NCBI GenBank assembly: GCA_026225945.1
Contig: JAMJFZ010000879.1
Coordinates: 124,001 to 188,000 of the forward strand
Origin: Cricetomys ansorgei
Taxonomy: Eukaryota > Chordata > Mammalia > Rodentia > Nesomyidae
Length of the DNA: 64,000 bases
Direction of reading: 5' to 3'
Under the pieces are notes generated by a model. The model saw only the letters and a program-made list of their open reading frames with translations, ran no database searches and had not been told where the DNA came from. Position 1 is the stretch's first letter. Each line of letters starts with the position of its first letter. Of this stretch, positions 23,781-36,924 are shown one piece after another. Made by a program: the position numbers and the translations under genes.

Positions 23781-26447
23781 GTCCCTTTTTGACACACCCA
23801 ATCAGTTCATTCTCACAGCAAGTTAAGTTAAAACAGAGGGCACTGGCCTATCAAGGAAAACTTTCTCAGGGGATTTCTTTCTGGAACATTTCTTTTTCAT
23901 ATTTCAAGAAGTCCTTCCTCATCTATCTCCCCCTCTCTCCGTCCACTCCTCCCCACTTTGTAACCTGCACTTAGTCTGGACAGAGCTCTGTTTTCCTTTC
24001 CATACCGACAGCTGTAACTTAAAATCTGCATGGTGCATAGTGAGGAGGAGAGGCCAGGAAGCAGGACAGATGGAGCGGATGGACAGAGCTCCTGGGGAGG
24101 CAGGCTTGGCCTCTATCCCTCTTCAAGGCAGAGAATCACCCTCAGTCACAGCGAAGGTGCTGAGGACCCTGGTGTTTCTGCATCACACACTGCTGGTCAG
24201 CATTGACTGACAGTGTGGCAGACATGGAGGTGGCCCAGGGGTGGCAGTCATGGGTAAGAGATGTGCTCCAGTCCTGCCAGGAGAGAGTGGTTATCATATG
24301 CTCTGTTCCTTCCAGCTGGGAGAACTTGACATAGCTAACTCCTCTTTGCCATGGTTTCCATCTCTGTAAGATGAAGATGAACAAGAGCGTTTCTTCAAGG
24401 ACTGTAGTGAATACATAAAATTACAAGCACAAGTGCTCATTACGGAGCCACATAGGTAGGAGACACTCCGGGTTATAACTACAAGTGTCATCCATGAAGA
24501 TGAGCTCACAGTACATTGGGGAGAAAGGTGCACAGGTCCTCGTGTCAGCTGTGACATTAGTGCAGTAGGAAAGAGGTTGCTTCTGACTGGGGGACTCTCT
24601 ACAAGTCCTTCAGTGGGGTTTTGAGAGAGCAACTAAGACTTACATAAGAGTGACCTTGCATTTTCTCTGTTTTGTTTTCACTGAAAGGGCAATTTCTCAA
24701 TATTTGTTGTAAGAGAGGGTACTTTAAGGATAGCTTGACTGGACATGCTCTTTCACAGCTGTGGAAATCAGGATTCTAATGTTTTCATTTAGCATGTCAT
24801 TCGGGACATTAAACAAACTCTACTGGTGGCTGCTGTTTCCAAGCGAGTGGCTAAGTTGAAAAACAACACCAAACCCCAAGAATAAGGGAAGTTCTTGTGT
24901 ATCCTCCCACTCACCAATTTGATAAAAGCTGTAAGTCACTATTGTCCTTTTCATGCTTTCTTAACACAATTTCAGGTTTTTCTGCAACAGCGAACTTTCA
25001 CGTTAGTGCAAGCTTATCCAAATACGACTTCAATGCGATTGCCACTTTCAAGTCTTTTAGGGGGCACTTAACGGAACTGCCAACACTAAGTACTTAAACA
25101 TCCTCTCATTGTACAGCATTAGCTTCGATGCCGTCTAAGCCACAGAGAGTACTTTCCGCCCAATTTTACCAAATCTTTAGGATGGCGTTGCCACTGACCT
25201 TTGCGCTTCTAACCCTGGGGCTCGTAGAGCCACATAGCTGCAAGGACTTGCTAAGCACTTTTCTGTTTTATGCTCTTAGGTGGTAGCACTAAAATAGGTC
25301 ACAGTCAGAGAGCTGGTAGGTAGTTAATCAACATGAAGTTCAATTCTGTAAGCTCTGAGCTTTCTATCAAGGAAGACTTAGCAACTGATTCATTTTGGTT
25401 TTTTTATAGAGCTTGTCCATCTGCCCTGGATTGGGCTGACAGGTGTCTAACCAGGGTGATCCTACAGCTAGACATCTGAGCTAGAACAGGAGAGTGGAAG
25501 GGGAGTTACTAGTGATTACTTTGTGACAATTGCTGCTGTCAAACCAAGATACAGGCTTTCCGGCTGTCACAGAGATGACGCAGGTATCACGTGACAATGA
25601 CGTTAGTACTCATCACACAGATGTTGTCCCTGATTGCTCAGAGGACTGATGTACGTGATAAGCAGAAAGTCAGTACCCCTATGACCACGACCATGAATAG
25701 GAGTGAAAATTCACAGAATGCCGATTTGGAAATCCCCTTCCCTGAAGAGCATCTTTCTCCTTTGCCTCCTGCCGATGTTGGGCTTGTGTTTCCCTATTCC
25801 CTCGCAATTCACGCCACGCTCCATGACCTCTGCCTTCCAATCCAGGCCTTGGGGCATGGCTGCAACCCCTTAAGGTGGGCCTTTAGCTCACCCCCTCTTT
25901 CTCCCAAGTCATACTATAGAGCACCATGGAGATGTGTCCAACCCCTGACTCAGTGGAGTTCTGAAGGTCTGCCTCCATCCCTATTTAGTTCCTTCTGTCT
26001 TTAACATTATAGTCATGATTATACATTTTAATAATTTTAAATGAGCCAACTCTTCCGTTACTTAGCACATTTAGCGCCAATAAATTCACTCTAAGGTACA
26101 TAATTAATATCTGAGCTTTTCCTGAGAGCAAGGCACTTATCTTCACGAAGTCGTATCTGTGATTTCACTCTCAGGGGGAACCATAAGCTCGGCACTAAGC
26201 CATGGCCCTGCAGTGTTTCCTTGGCAAAGGAACTCTACTGCTGAAGGAGATAGTACTGCAAGGACTTTACCTGCCCCCCTCCGCGTTATTTGCTTCACCC
26301 ATGCATGCACACACCATTCAGTAAGTGTTTGTATTGGAAATGTATTATGCATGCTGCATCTAAGGTACGCAGTCAGGGATGTCTTTGGAATGAGGTCTCA
26401 GAAGTGGATCACTACAATGGTGCACACGGTTGTTTTAGGGCCGGATG

Positions 26448-26535
26448 GCGTCGCACACATGTAATCCCAGCACTAGGAGGCCTGAAGCGGGAAGATGGCA
26501 AGTCAGAGGCCAGTGTGGGTTAGACCTTGCCGCAC
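26448..26535 (+). mobile_element. B1 fragment
   Basis: Carries ggatggcgtcgcacacatgt, aatcccagcactaggaggcc and a degraded right part. Confidence 0.6.
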
Positions 26536-27426
26536 GCAAATAACTCGACGATAACCAGAATAAGTTAAATGAGCATTTTACATTGGGATCTTTATGTTTC
26601 AATAAAGAGAAGCTCTCAGTTTCCTGGGGTAGTCTTGATTGTCTCCCAGGGCATCCAGACGAAGGGGACCTTGGGCACATCTGAGGGAAAATGCTTCCCT
26701 TTCTTGCCTGTCTTCATGTTCCTGGTGATGTCTTCATTTACTACGGAGGGCCTTTCCTGGTGGGATTCAGGGGTTGACAGGCAGAACATGGTGTTATTTC
26801 CTGTTAACTTAGCTCTGTTTAATAAAACAAAACCTGTGACCTTTGGGTGGCCTCCTCATCTGGTAATCTATTCCAAGCTAAGACCGGGTATCCTGTTTCA
26901 CCTCTCAATCCAGGTCCCATGGCCAGAACTGTAATTTGGTTATCAAATCACCTGATTTCTTAATCACACCTCAGCTCCTCCCCACTTCTACCTCCTAACA
27001 CGGAGACAAAGGAACAGTCTGTTTCTGCCCTTGTCACACAGTGACAGACACTGCCCTGAAAAGCAAAATTCCAGGGTAATTTTTGACTAATCACACTTGG
27101 TTGCCAAATCAAATTCTGACGTTGGGCTCTGCCCCAGGTTGGGCCTGTGACCACTTTGCAGAGACAAACAAGACCCAACAGCTCTCTTCTTCATACTCTT
27201 ACCTGGTGCTCAGTCCTGGGAGGTTAAGAAATTCAGATTCAACTCTTTTGTGGATCTTCTTCTCTTTTGTTTCCTTCCCATAATCCCTAGCACCAGCACC
27301 ACTGGCTTCCTTTCTTATGCTGCATAATTTCTGGCTTTCCATCACGTAGTCAGCCCTAGCTGTCATGGGCAGAAGTGACAGAGACTCTTCATTTATAACG
27401 GAAGTTAGATTCTCCATATCAGAAGG

Positions 27427-27520
27427 AAAGAAAAGAAGGAAGGAAGGAAGGAAGGAAGGAAGGAAGGAAGGAAGGAAGGAAGGAAGGAAGGAAGGAAGAA
27501 AGAAAGAAAGAAAGAAAGAA

Positions 27521-27572
<52 letters not shown>

Positions 27573-27661
27573 AAAAAAAAAGAAAGAAAGAAGGGAGGGA
27601 GGGAGGGAGGGAGGGAGGGAGGAAGGGAAAGAAGGGAGGAAAAGAAAAAGAAAAGAAAAAA
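27427..27661 (+). repeat. Polypurine tract (GGAA)n(GAAA)n(GGGA)n
   Basis: About 235 bp of almost pure purine in three successive tetranucleotide phases. It yields a spurious Lys/Arg/Glu-rich frame. Confidence 0.95.
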
Positions 27662-28189
27662 ACTCTCCTAAAAATCTTCCTTTAAAGTTTATTATTGTAC
27701 CTTAAAATCCTCTTTGAAATGTGAGGATGAATAGACACAGTCTTGGGCTGTATTTATTTGGCCACAGTCATTCATTGTTTCAGGTCAATTGAGAAGGTTT
27801 TAGAGATAGAGTGGATAGAACATTTCAGTGTTTTCGTATCTCTCTCTTTCTTACCCAGAGCTGAAGAGCGCTTTGATGAATAGAACATCTGCTTCCTCTC
27901 TTCTACATGCCATTTCAGTCTTCATGTACCCCAAGGTTTATCAGGGCCTTGCTGAGTAGCCCACATTGCCTGCGTGTACAAAGCAAATGGAAAGATCCTG
28001 AGCCTTAGCAGACCAGACATTCCTCATGCTGCTAAAACACACAGCCATTTGCATGGCTGTTTTTGCATGTTGTTCACTCTGTTTGCCTCCTTCTCAAAGA
28101 AAAGAACAATGGTATTTATCCTTCCATGTGCTCATGATCCAGGCGGAACCTTGTCACACATTCTGAGTTTCAAAGGCTTCATCATTAGA

Positions 28190-28282
28190 TTATAGAAAGA
28201 GAGAGAATAGAATAGAGAGAAAGAAGGGAAAGAGAGAAAGAGAAGGGGGAGGAGAGGGAGGGAAGAAAGAGGGAGGGGGGCG
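28190..28282 (+). repeat. GA-rich tract
   Basis: Purine-rich run of GAGA, GGGA and GAAA words. Confidence 0.85.
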
Positions 28283-29970
28283 CATAATCCTTCTTCCATG
28301 GGACTGAAGTTCACTTGGAGTACGGGGCTAAAATAAAAGTCAACGGATGGTGCTGGCCACGGTATTTCATAAAGTCTGTCACAAATTTTAAGCATTATGC
28401 CTTTTGAAAACTTGAGGGCCTCTGCTCTGTAAGGCTTTCTGATTCTAAGACTCTACTGGAAAAAAATAACTCCTTCCTATTCCACTTTGAGGGTCTTTTG
28501 TTTGTTTTGTTTGCAAAGCTTCCTCAGCTGGTGAGATCCTTTGCATTCAATTACTTTAAGCGGAGAGAGGCAAAGGTCTTCTGAAACCCTGTATTCTATG
28601 CAGGCCAGACTGGTGACATATCCAGAGAGGGAGCTGCACTTCCTGGAACACTTGACTCATTTGGGAATCTGATCAGAGGTGTCATGGTTCTCTCTGTAGC
28701 ATAGTACCTTTAGGAGTCAAGTTATTAGGGTATCCTTGTAAGAGCGTGGCTTCACCTCCTCACAAGCAAACGGGAATTGCTACAAAAACAGCACCTGTAG
28801 AGGGAAGGCCATGGGTAGAGTGGAATTTTCCATGTGTGTTGAGAAACACATTCTTTGAGGCATGTTGTGCACTTCAGCTTTTGAATCATAATGCTTTGTA
28901 ATGCCAACAGAAATAGGGAAGTATTTTGCTTGGTTGATTTTTTTCTATGTTCTGTATATTTTTTTCAAAGAGAAGGCCGCCACAGGCCAGTGAGAGATTT
29001 GGCCCTCTCTCAACTGGCAATGAGGAGCTGTTTTGGCCCTCTAGAGTTACTCTCCTCTTCCTGTCCAGAACACACAGCACCACTGCCTTCCTTTCTCCGT
29101 TCGGGATGTTCCATGAATGTAGTATTCTGCATAAAATATTTTGCATATAAAATTTTGTTAAGATGTTAAGACAAAATGACTATGGTCGAAGGCAAAAATT
29201 GGGAACAACCCCATTCAATTGATATTTATTTAGCACCTGTTATGTTTGGGTAACCAAGTCGAATGAAATCAAACCAGAGCCATTTCACCCTGTAGAGCAC
29301 TGTTCAGGAAGTGTGAAACCTGACGAAGAGGATCATTTGACGAAAGGAAAGCTGCAGAATGAGATTTCCTAGCACTAAATAATACCATCTTTTAAAAGTT
29401 AGAATTATAGACAAATGAGAGAAGCAGCAAGATTTTGGAAGTGCCAATCTAATCTATGAGAGATGAATGGGTACAAACGACACTGCTCTCCATGGGGTGG
29501 GTAGGCTACAAGCCATATGATACCAGCTAATAATGGCATGGGCAAATCCTTGTTATTCTAAGTGGGGTTCACAGAGCACTTGGGCAGCGGCCCAGCTAGA
29601 GTTGGAGGAGGGTACGGCCTGTCCCACTTCTACCAGATCAGAACCTGCTTCCTAACGAGATCCTAAGGTAACTCATGAATGCTGCTCATAATCATATATG
29701 TGCTGGATGTACAAAGACTATTTTATATTGATAAGGTAAAAATTGTATTACTACATGTGCTCTATACAAATATTATCCTCTGTTTTGAACATTTGTGAAA
29801 GACTTACAAAATGCCTAACTGGGCTACGGATCCAAAATCCCATCTCCAAAAGGCAAAAATTATATGAGTCATATGCTCTGAAAACCAAATTAAAGTTGAA
29901 TCGCATTGACGTAAAACAACGAACTAATTGGCAAGAAGACAACGTAGCTAAAACATGGAGAAGCATTGAA

Positions 29971-30290
29971 GGGGGCTCTGGAGATGGCTTGGTGGGTAGA
30001 GTACTTGCCTTGAAATCTTGAAGACTGGAGTTCCCCAAACTCTAGTGAAAGTTGAGTGGCTATAACAGCCTGCCTGTAATCCCACAGGGAGACAGAGGTA
30101 CAGAGTCCCCAGAGGGAGCTGGCTAGCCAGACTCCCTGAAACACTTAGCTCTGTGGCTAACAAGATACTCTACCTCAATACGTAAAGAGGTGGGTGATTG
30201 AGGAAGACACCTGACGTCATCACCCGAAGAGCTCATGTACACATATGCACCACACACATGCGAACATGTTCACTTATGTACATATAAAAA
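29971..30290 (+). mobile_element. B4-type SINE
   Basis: ID-like head ggagatggcttggtgggtag, then cctgtaatcccacagggaga, gagctggctagccagactcc and a CA-rich tail. Confidence 0.6.
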
Positions 30291-31084
30291 AGAGAAGCCA
30301 TGAAAAACTGCACTTTTTAGAAAGCTGCTTAGCCAGGGTCATAAGATACTTTCACCCGTACTCATAACAAATGGCTTTAATAAAAAAAAGAATTATAATC
30401 TCTATATTTAGGCTAAAGAAGTAGGAAAAACCAGGACTTAGTAGGACAGGACACACTAAGATATGCATGCCTGGTGGCCAAATGGATCCAGTCATTTTTT
30501 ATATTCATAACTTATAAATCAGGTTGTTTAATCCACCCCAATGCTGTCCCTGGCTTTACTCTGCTGCAGAGAGAGAGTTGCAGCCACGCTAATGGCTACA
30601 CTCTGCCAGGACCTCCCTAAAAATGGGCATTCTCAATCAACCCCTACCCCAAAGCTGAGACTCAGAGCTCCAGTTGCTGCTTGCTTGGTATGGTGCTGTA
30701 AGGCTCTAGTTTGGAATCTCCCTCGGGCCAACCCCACTTCTCCCCAGAAAGAGAGGAAAAGAGTGCCTTTGTCCCTCTCTCATGTTCCAGGCAAGTCAGA
30801 TAGGTCTGTAGTGACACTGAGTGGTATCATTCCACCCTGGCTCAGGATACAAAGCACACGCTTCTTGCTGCTTTCTATGAATAAACAGAATGCATGATCT
30901 TCTAGCCTACTGCTGTTAACCTCTCTTACTGTTTGACAGTTGTCAGCAGGTGCCCAATAAGATAGACTTTATTTAACAACACAAGAGAAAGTGACACCTG
31001 TTCCTATAAGGAAGCATGAGCTATCTGGCTCTGCCAGGAGAATGAAGTAAAAATATCCATAGCAACCAAGCAGTCTGCAGATTT

Positions 31085-31780
31085 CATGAAACTCACATCA
31101 CAATTCCAAAAAAATGTTTCACAGATATAGACAAAAAAAAAATCTTAGAACATACATGGGACTTGACACCACTGAATTGCCAAAGAAGTCTTTAAGTAAG
31201 ATGAACAAAGTTGGAGACATCACAGTTGCTGGTTCCAAATTGTGTTATAAGCTACAGATATCAAAAGAGTACGCAGGTGGGGAGATAATTCAGTCATAGA
31301 AGCTGGTCTCTGGAACCCACATTAAAAAGAACAATAGCTGGGTGTTCGAGGGAGGTGGAGATGGGTGGATCACTGGGACCTGCTGGCCCAAGTCTAGCTT
31401 ACTTGGCAAGGGCCAGGCTAGTGAAAGGCTATATATATAAACTATATATATAAAGCAGTATATATATAAAACTATATATATAAAGTTGCTATATATAAAG
31501 CAACTCCCAAACAACAACAACCACAAGGTGGATAGCTCCTGAAGACAGACACCTGACTTCTGGCCACCACATACACACTCACACACAAGCATGCATGCAT
31601 GCATATATATACCTACACACCCAAATACACACATACATATGTCAGTATAAAACTGCATGAACGCAGATACAGGGACAAATGGAACAGAATAGACATCCCA
31701 GAAATCCACACGCATTCATGGTCCATCAACCTTCAGCCAGGATGCCCAGACAGAATAAGGGGAGGGCAGTAACTCTGCTC
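31085..31780 (+). mobile_element. Old L1 ORF2 fragment split by a B4 SINE
   Basis: 31085-31272 follows L1 ORF2 text (aattccaaaaaaatg, gaacaaagttggagacatca, ttccaaattgtg). 31640-31780 continues it (gggacaaatggaacagaata). The B4 at 31273-31630 lies between. Confidence 0.55.
31273..31630 (+). mobile_element. B4-type SINE with internal TA expansion
   Basis: ggtggggagataattcagtc head, gggacctgctggccc middle and acacctgacttctggccacc tail. TATATA-rich units at about 31430-31500 interrupt it. Confidence 0.55.
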
Positions 31781-31914
31781 ACAACACTACACAGAGAACC
31801 GTGAGACACAAAGGTCAATGCACGTGGGTTAGCACTTAAGCATAACATGAACCTTACAAACTTTTGAGCCTCAAAAGATTAGTTACCTCTTGGGTCTTTT
31901 TAAAAATGATCTTG

Positions 31915-32130
31915 TTATTATTGTGTATGTACACACATAAGAGTACCCAAGTATGTTGTGTGAGCGTCGCACACGCCATGGGGTCCATGTGGAGGTGGTG
32001 GTGAGTTCTCTTCTTCTTTCTAATTTAGGGTTCTGGGGATCAAATTCAGTAATTCAGGTTTGAGAGGTTCTGGGGATCAAATTCAGTAATTCAGGTTTGA
32101 GAAGCAAGCACTTTTACCCTCCAAGCCATG
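31915..32130 (-). mobile_element. B3-type SINE carrying a 37-bp tandem duplication
   Basis: Reverse B3 layout: a GT-rich start, ccatgtggaggtgg, ttctggggatcaaattcag and a tail like ctccaagccatgtcactgg. The unit at 32029-32065 is repeated exactly at 32066-32102. Confidence 0.55.
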
Positions 32131-32621
32131 TCACTGGTCAACTTCCTGACCGTAAATGGAATGTTTCAATTCAGAGGAAATGGCTCTGCAACAGGCGAGT
32201 TGTCAGTGATAGCCTGTGGGTCTGTTTAATGTTTGTAGCATTCCAGGTTGATGGGACTGTCATTTTTATGTTTTCTTTCTAACTTATCAGAACGTCTTTC
32301 TCTGGAGAGTGGCCATAGGCCTTAAAGGTAGACAGTCTCTGTTAATGACTCCACGTGGGGAAGGTTAGGTTCAGTGTCCACAAGGAGACTTGAACTCACT
32401 CGGTGGGAGAGGAAACCAAACTATTCCTCAGTGTTATTACTGGTACTGTATATCACATGAACAAGAATGAACCTGGACCTCATCCGAGTTAAATAAAAAG
32501 ACAACACAACATGGAATAAAGTGATTCAAAAATAAGTTTAAATTATGAAACTCCAGGGAAAAAACCTAGGTCTAAGCTTTCATGGTATTACATTTCCTGA
32601 TTTTTTTTCATTTTTATAAGA

Positions 32622-32815
32622 GAGAGAATGTGTGTGTGTGTGTGTCTGTGTGTGTGTGCAAGCAATGGCATGAATGTGAAGGTCAGGGGACAGAACTGGC
32701 TGCAGGAGTCAGTTCCTTCTCCATCATGTAAGGTTTCAGGGCTCAAACTCAGGTCAACAGGCTTGTAGGTAACACCCTTACCTTCGAGTCATCTTGCTGA
32801 CCAGCAACTGTATCT
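32622..32815 (-). mobile_element. B3-type SINE
   Basis: Reverse B3: a TG-rich start, gaaggtcaggggacagaact, agggctcaaactcaggtcaa, cgagtcatcttgctgacc. Confidence 0.6.
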
Positions 32816-32869
32816 TGTCTACGGCATCAAAACCTAGGAGATAAAAGCAACAAGAGACCAATGAGGTTA

Positions 32870-33560
32870 CATGAAACGAGATTTTGCTTATTCAAGGACC
32901 TAGACAGCAGGAAGAAAAGGAATCCAAGAATGAGAGAAAAAACATTACTTCCAAACCATACATTTCATTGAGAGTTGATGTAGTTAAAATGCAGAGCGGT
33001 GGAACCAGTCCCAACTGATCCCCTGAACCTAAGACTTGGGGAACACTGAGGAAGAGGGGTTGGAAAGACTGTAAGAGCCAGAGGATCAGGGAGTTTCCTG
33101 TGAGACTGTGTCTCCTGGTCATGTCAGATGCTGCACCCACAGAGTCACACCAACATGACTGCATAGACATGAGCTGAACAAGGACATCAGCAAACAGACA
33201 TGCTAAAGTGGACAGGGAAAGCCCACGAGGCCTCAACCCTACACAAGGAACTCCAGGCAACTGGGAAATACTGAGAGTGGGAGAAATAGTCTTTCCCAGA
33301 GACGAGCACACAAATAGGTTATCCAAGACCAAATGAACATCCCTGGAAACGTATACATAGAAGTAACATTATATAGACTGAACAGGAATGTATATGGATA
33401 CACATATATGTATGTAACAGCGATTAATGAAAGAAATATCCATTAATTTGAAAGAGAGCAAGGAAGTATATGTGGAAGGGTTTGGAGGGAAGAAGGGGGA
33501 AATGATGCAATATGAGACTACATTGTAATCTCATAAAATATACTCTTCCAGTTTCACGAG
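32870..33560 (+). mobile_element. Rodent L1 3' UTR (Lx-like), plus orientation
   Basis: Recognisable rodent L1 3' UTR phrases: gaggatcagggagtttcctg, catgagctgaacaaggacat, aggcctcaaccctacacaag and the terminal gtaatctcataaaa. The long frame on the other strand is not a gene. Confidence 0.7.
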
Positions 33561-34246
33561 ATAAAGATTCCTGGAGGTGTGTTTTAATACTCTAAGTAAA
33601 GGCAGCACTACTGAACACCACACCCAAAATTATTAAAATGGCGATTTTTATGATGCTTTACTGTAATAAGAATAGCATTCAAGTTAAACTTGCAAACAAG
33701 TCCATAAAAGTACTCTCGCTGGGATCAATAGAAGACTACATGTTACAGAAGAAAAAACAATCGTTGAGTTTGAAAGAAAAGAAACACTGGAAATGATCTC
33801 AAATTGAATATAAGGAATAATGATGTCAGCAGCGTTAACGAGAGGTGGAGCGATGCTGAGAGGAGCAGTGTGTTTAACTATAATTTCTGTAAAATAAAAA
33901 AAAAGGAGCATAAACATAATTGAAGACGCATGGCTGACAGAGGGATTCAAGAAACTGGGCTGTTTACTTTGCATAGGAAGAAGCTCAGAAAGAAGACAGT
34001 AGAGAAAGTCACCTTTCACCTACAAAGAAAAGCTGATGCAGGACAAAAGACCAGACCTATTTCTGAGTCTGTGAGACAGGGCTCAGGAGAGTTAGGGCCC
34101 AGGAAGGGGCAGTGGATCACAAGCTCCCCAAACCCTGTAGTTTGGAGTCTTCTTTCTCTGTTGAAGTGGTATTTATCATTCCTTACTGTCCTTTCTACAT
34201 CACCTTCGTACTCCTGCCCACTTGCGTCCTTTGCTTATTTTCACAG

Positions 34247-34653
34247 CTGTTGAGTGTAACTATGGGAAGATCTATGATTTATCAGACTTGGAGACGTTCT
34301 ACCAGAATTTACACAACACTTTGGCAGAGGACAGTGGATCCGAGTCCAGTACCAGATGGGAGGGCCCTCAGCCCCCTCCAGGGGCTCCTAACCGGGGATT
34401 AGAATCTCTTGGGCAGCTGTAGAGCACACATTGTTCTATGGCCTTTTTACAACCAGCATAGAATGGCTCCATCTGTTCCATAGCTTAGCAATGAAAAGAC
34501 ACTTGGTTTTGGATAGTCGAGTGGCCTCTCCGAGGTTGGAAGAAATTGTGTTAAGAAGAAACCTTGGGTTTCTAGCTCTGCTTCAAGCCCAGCAATCTTT
34601 CAGCAATCCCTGAACACCTCTCGTCTATAAATAATGGGTTGGATTTGAATAAA
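34247..34653 (+). other. Unidentified coding-like terminal exon candidate
   Basis: A good acceptor (cttattttcacag, AG at 34245-34246) precedes an open frame in phase 1: AVECNYGKIYDLSDLETFYQ, then NLHNTLAEDSGSESS and a Pro-rich end with stop TAG at 34420-34422. AATAAA follows at 34648-34653. The amino-acid make-up looks protein-like (acidic, Tyr/Asn, then a Pro-Gly tail). I do not recognise the protein and found no upstream exon. It could be a relic of a retrocopy or chance. Confidence 0.3.
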
Positions 34654-34739
34654 TTTTAGATCATTTGCAGCTCCCTCTGCTTACAATTCCATTTTTTTTT
34701 TTTTTTAGCAGTTTGGCATCTGATCGCCATATATCATTT

Positions 34740-35045
34740 GTGGGGCAGGTTTAGAGCTAAGAGGGGTTGAAGTGTGCTTTGAACCCAGATATCTCACCCT
34801 GAGAGCAGAAGGAATTCAGCTGCCCCCCTTCTCTTACTCTGACAAACCCCAGCTAGCATTAACAGCTAGCAAAGCTCCCCAGGGTGCTAACATGCCTTAT
34901 GTCACACAATACCTGATAAAATCCTGCCTCTTCAAGGTATGTGGCCTGGTTGCTATTTATCTGACCACTGCAGCTTGAGGGCCCTGGGCTATACTTCCTC
35001 TCTTCATATATGACCTTGTAAGGTCACTTCCCCTGGCCCCTGTAA
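34740..35045 (+). mobile_element. LTR-like fragment
   Basis: Shares the ggtatgtggcctggttg and cttgtaaggtcact region with 16740-16810 in Adh1-B intron 5. Family unknown; ends at the TA array. Confidence 0.4.
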
Positions 35046-35050
35046 ACATC

Positions 35051-35052
<2 letters not shown>

Positions 35053-35118
<66 letters not shown>
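35053..35118. repeat. (TA)n microsatellite
   Basis: Over 30 TA units followed by TACA units. Confidence 0.95.
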
Positions 35119-35120
<2 letters not shown>

Positions 35121-36469
35121 CATACATATATTATTCCCCTGACACTGCCTCCACCTCCTGAGAAGCCTGTTTCTTATCCCTTTCAAGTCTCTGCCCAAGA
35201 CTTTCTTGGCCCAGATGGTTCCTGACCGTGTCTCCCTTCTCGAGGCTGGGCCAGTGGGCAATGGCTTGGCTATCCTGGGGAGGAGACCAGAAGACAGGAA
35301 CCCACAATTGTTTATCATTTTCCATCCCAAATTTCAGTTTCATTTGGTTCAGTTTGTTTTTTGATTAAAGAATTTGTGTAATCTCTTTCATCCTGGCATA
35401 CACCATGGGTAGCTGGACATTTTCTGTGGAAATCATGTGACAGAGAAGGTTGGCCGTGGAACTGGAATGTGATGGGACTGTTTATGGACACAGAGGTAAA
35501 TGACAAATGACAAGGGATCTCCCTTTCATACAAATTCAGCACACAGAGAGCTGTAGATAGCCTTGGTGAAGGCTCACTTTTGCAAATGAGAATGGTAACC
35601 ACCTTCAATCCACCATTATGCACTGTATACAAGTATCAAATCACTGCTTTGCTCTGCAAATACACGCAGTTAATACTGATAAAGCAGCGAGCCCTCTCGT
35701 GGGCATCCCTGACGTCTTTTTCCCTCTCTTCACAACAGACCTTCATCAGGCTCCATGACCTCATCCTCTTCTCAATCCAAACTGGGCCTCTCTGCCAAAG
35801 TCAGAGGTGCCTTTGTGAGACCCTCAGGGCCCTGAAAGCTCATAGCTGAAGAAGGAAGAAGTTCATCACAGCCTCACACATTGCTATAAAGTAACCCTGT
35901 AGCCTCTCTGGGAATGATTGTCTGGCTTCACCACAAGACAGTTTAAGAGTCAGTTTAAGAGTCCACTGGTATCACCAGGAGTCGGTTTATCCTTCCCACT
36001 CAACAGCTTTCACCGACCAAGGGGATGGGTGGAGCCTAGAATTGTGAATATTCACCCTAAGGGAAGAGCATGGTGACTCTGACCTTCCATTTTCTTCTTG
36101 TGATTTCTAAATACAACCAATGTCCTGCTCATTTTCTGTTCCCAGAAGCATGGAAAGTAGTAATTCTGGAAGCTCAGCTCTGAGCTGGTGCAATTCCAGG
36201 CAAAGAATCTACACTCTGGACCACCACCTATGAAAGGATTCTTTGCCTTCAAGTTCCCAAGTAAGAGACTGGGTGAGTCCATGGGCCTGGAAGCCAAGGA
36301 AAGCGTATGGTAAAATGTAAAGATGTACTAAGATTTTCAGATTTCAGGGTGGTCTGAATCCCCCACTTTCTGACTCTAGGGAGAAGTGTGACAGTAAAGA
36401 GAAATGTGACACACTTGAGAGCTCTCTCCTCTCAGTATATGTTGTCCAGGTTATGGAGCTTGTGTGCAA

Positions 36470-36825
36470 TAGTTCTGGGAACGCTGTCTGGGCTGCTATA
36501 ACAAAATACTGTTATTGACAGTTGGTTTATACACAATGGAAACTGTTTTCTCATTAGGTTCTGGGATGTCACAGATCAGGAGACATGTTCAGTGCTGGTG
36601 AAAGGTCTCTTCCTGGTTAGATAGGCACTTTTATATGCTGGGAGAGGTGATCAGAGTTCCTCAGGCTCCTTCATGAGGCCACTAAGCCCATTCAAGAGTA
36701 CCCATCTTCATGGACCAATCGTCTTCCAAAGACTGTATCTCCTAATACCATTACTTTGGGCATTAGGGTTTCAAAGTATGAATGTTAAGAGGAAAACAAA
36801 CATTCAGAACATAGCACGCTTTTCA
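36470..36825 (-). mobile_element. MaLR-type LTR fragment
   Basis: Contains gggctgctataacaaaatac near one end and attagggtttcaaagtatga plus aaacattcagaacatagca near the other, typical of reverse mammalian MaLR LTRs. From memory, not searched. Confidence 0.45.
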
Positions 36826-36924
36826 CAGACAGAAGTAAGACATATTGAGATATCCATCCAGAAGGGCCTACTTAGGATCTGGGCATGGATTGCACCTAGA
36901 CATGTATTAATAAAATAGTATTGG

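Noticed and set aside
27365..27685. Lys/Arg/Glu-rich 106-codon frame
   Set aside because: Direct translation of the polypurine tract.
32892..33332. 146-codon minus-strand frame
   Set aside because: Antisense of a rodent L1 3' UTR.
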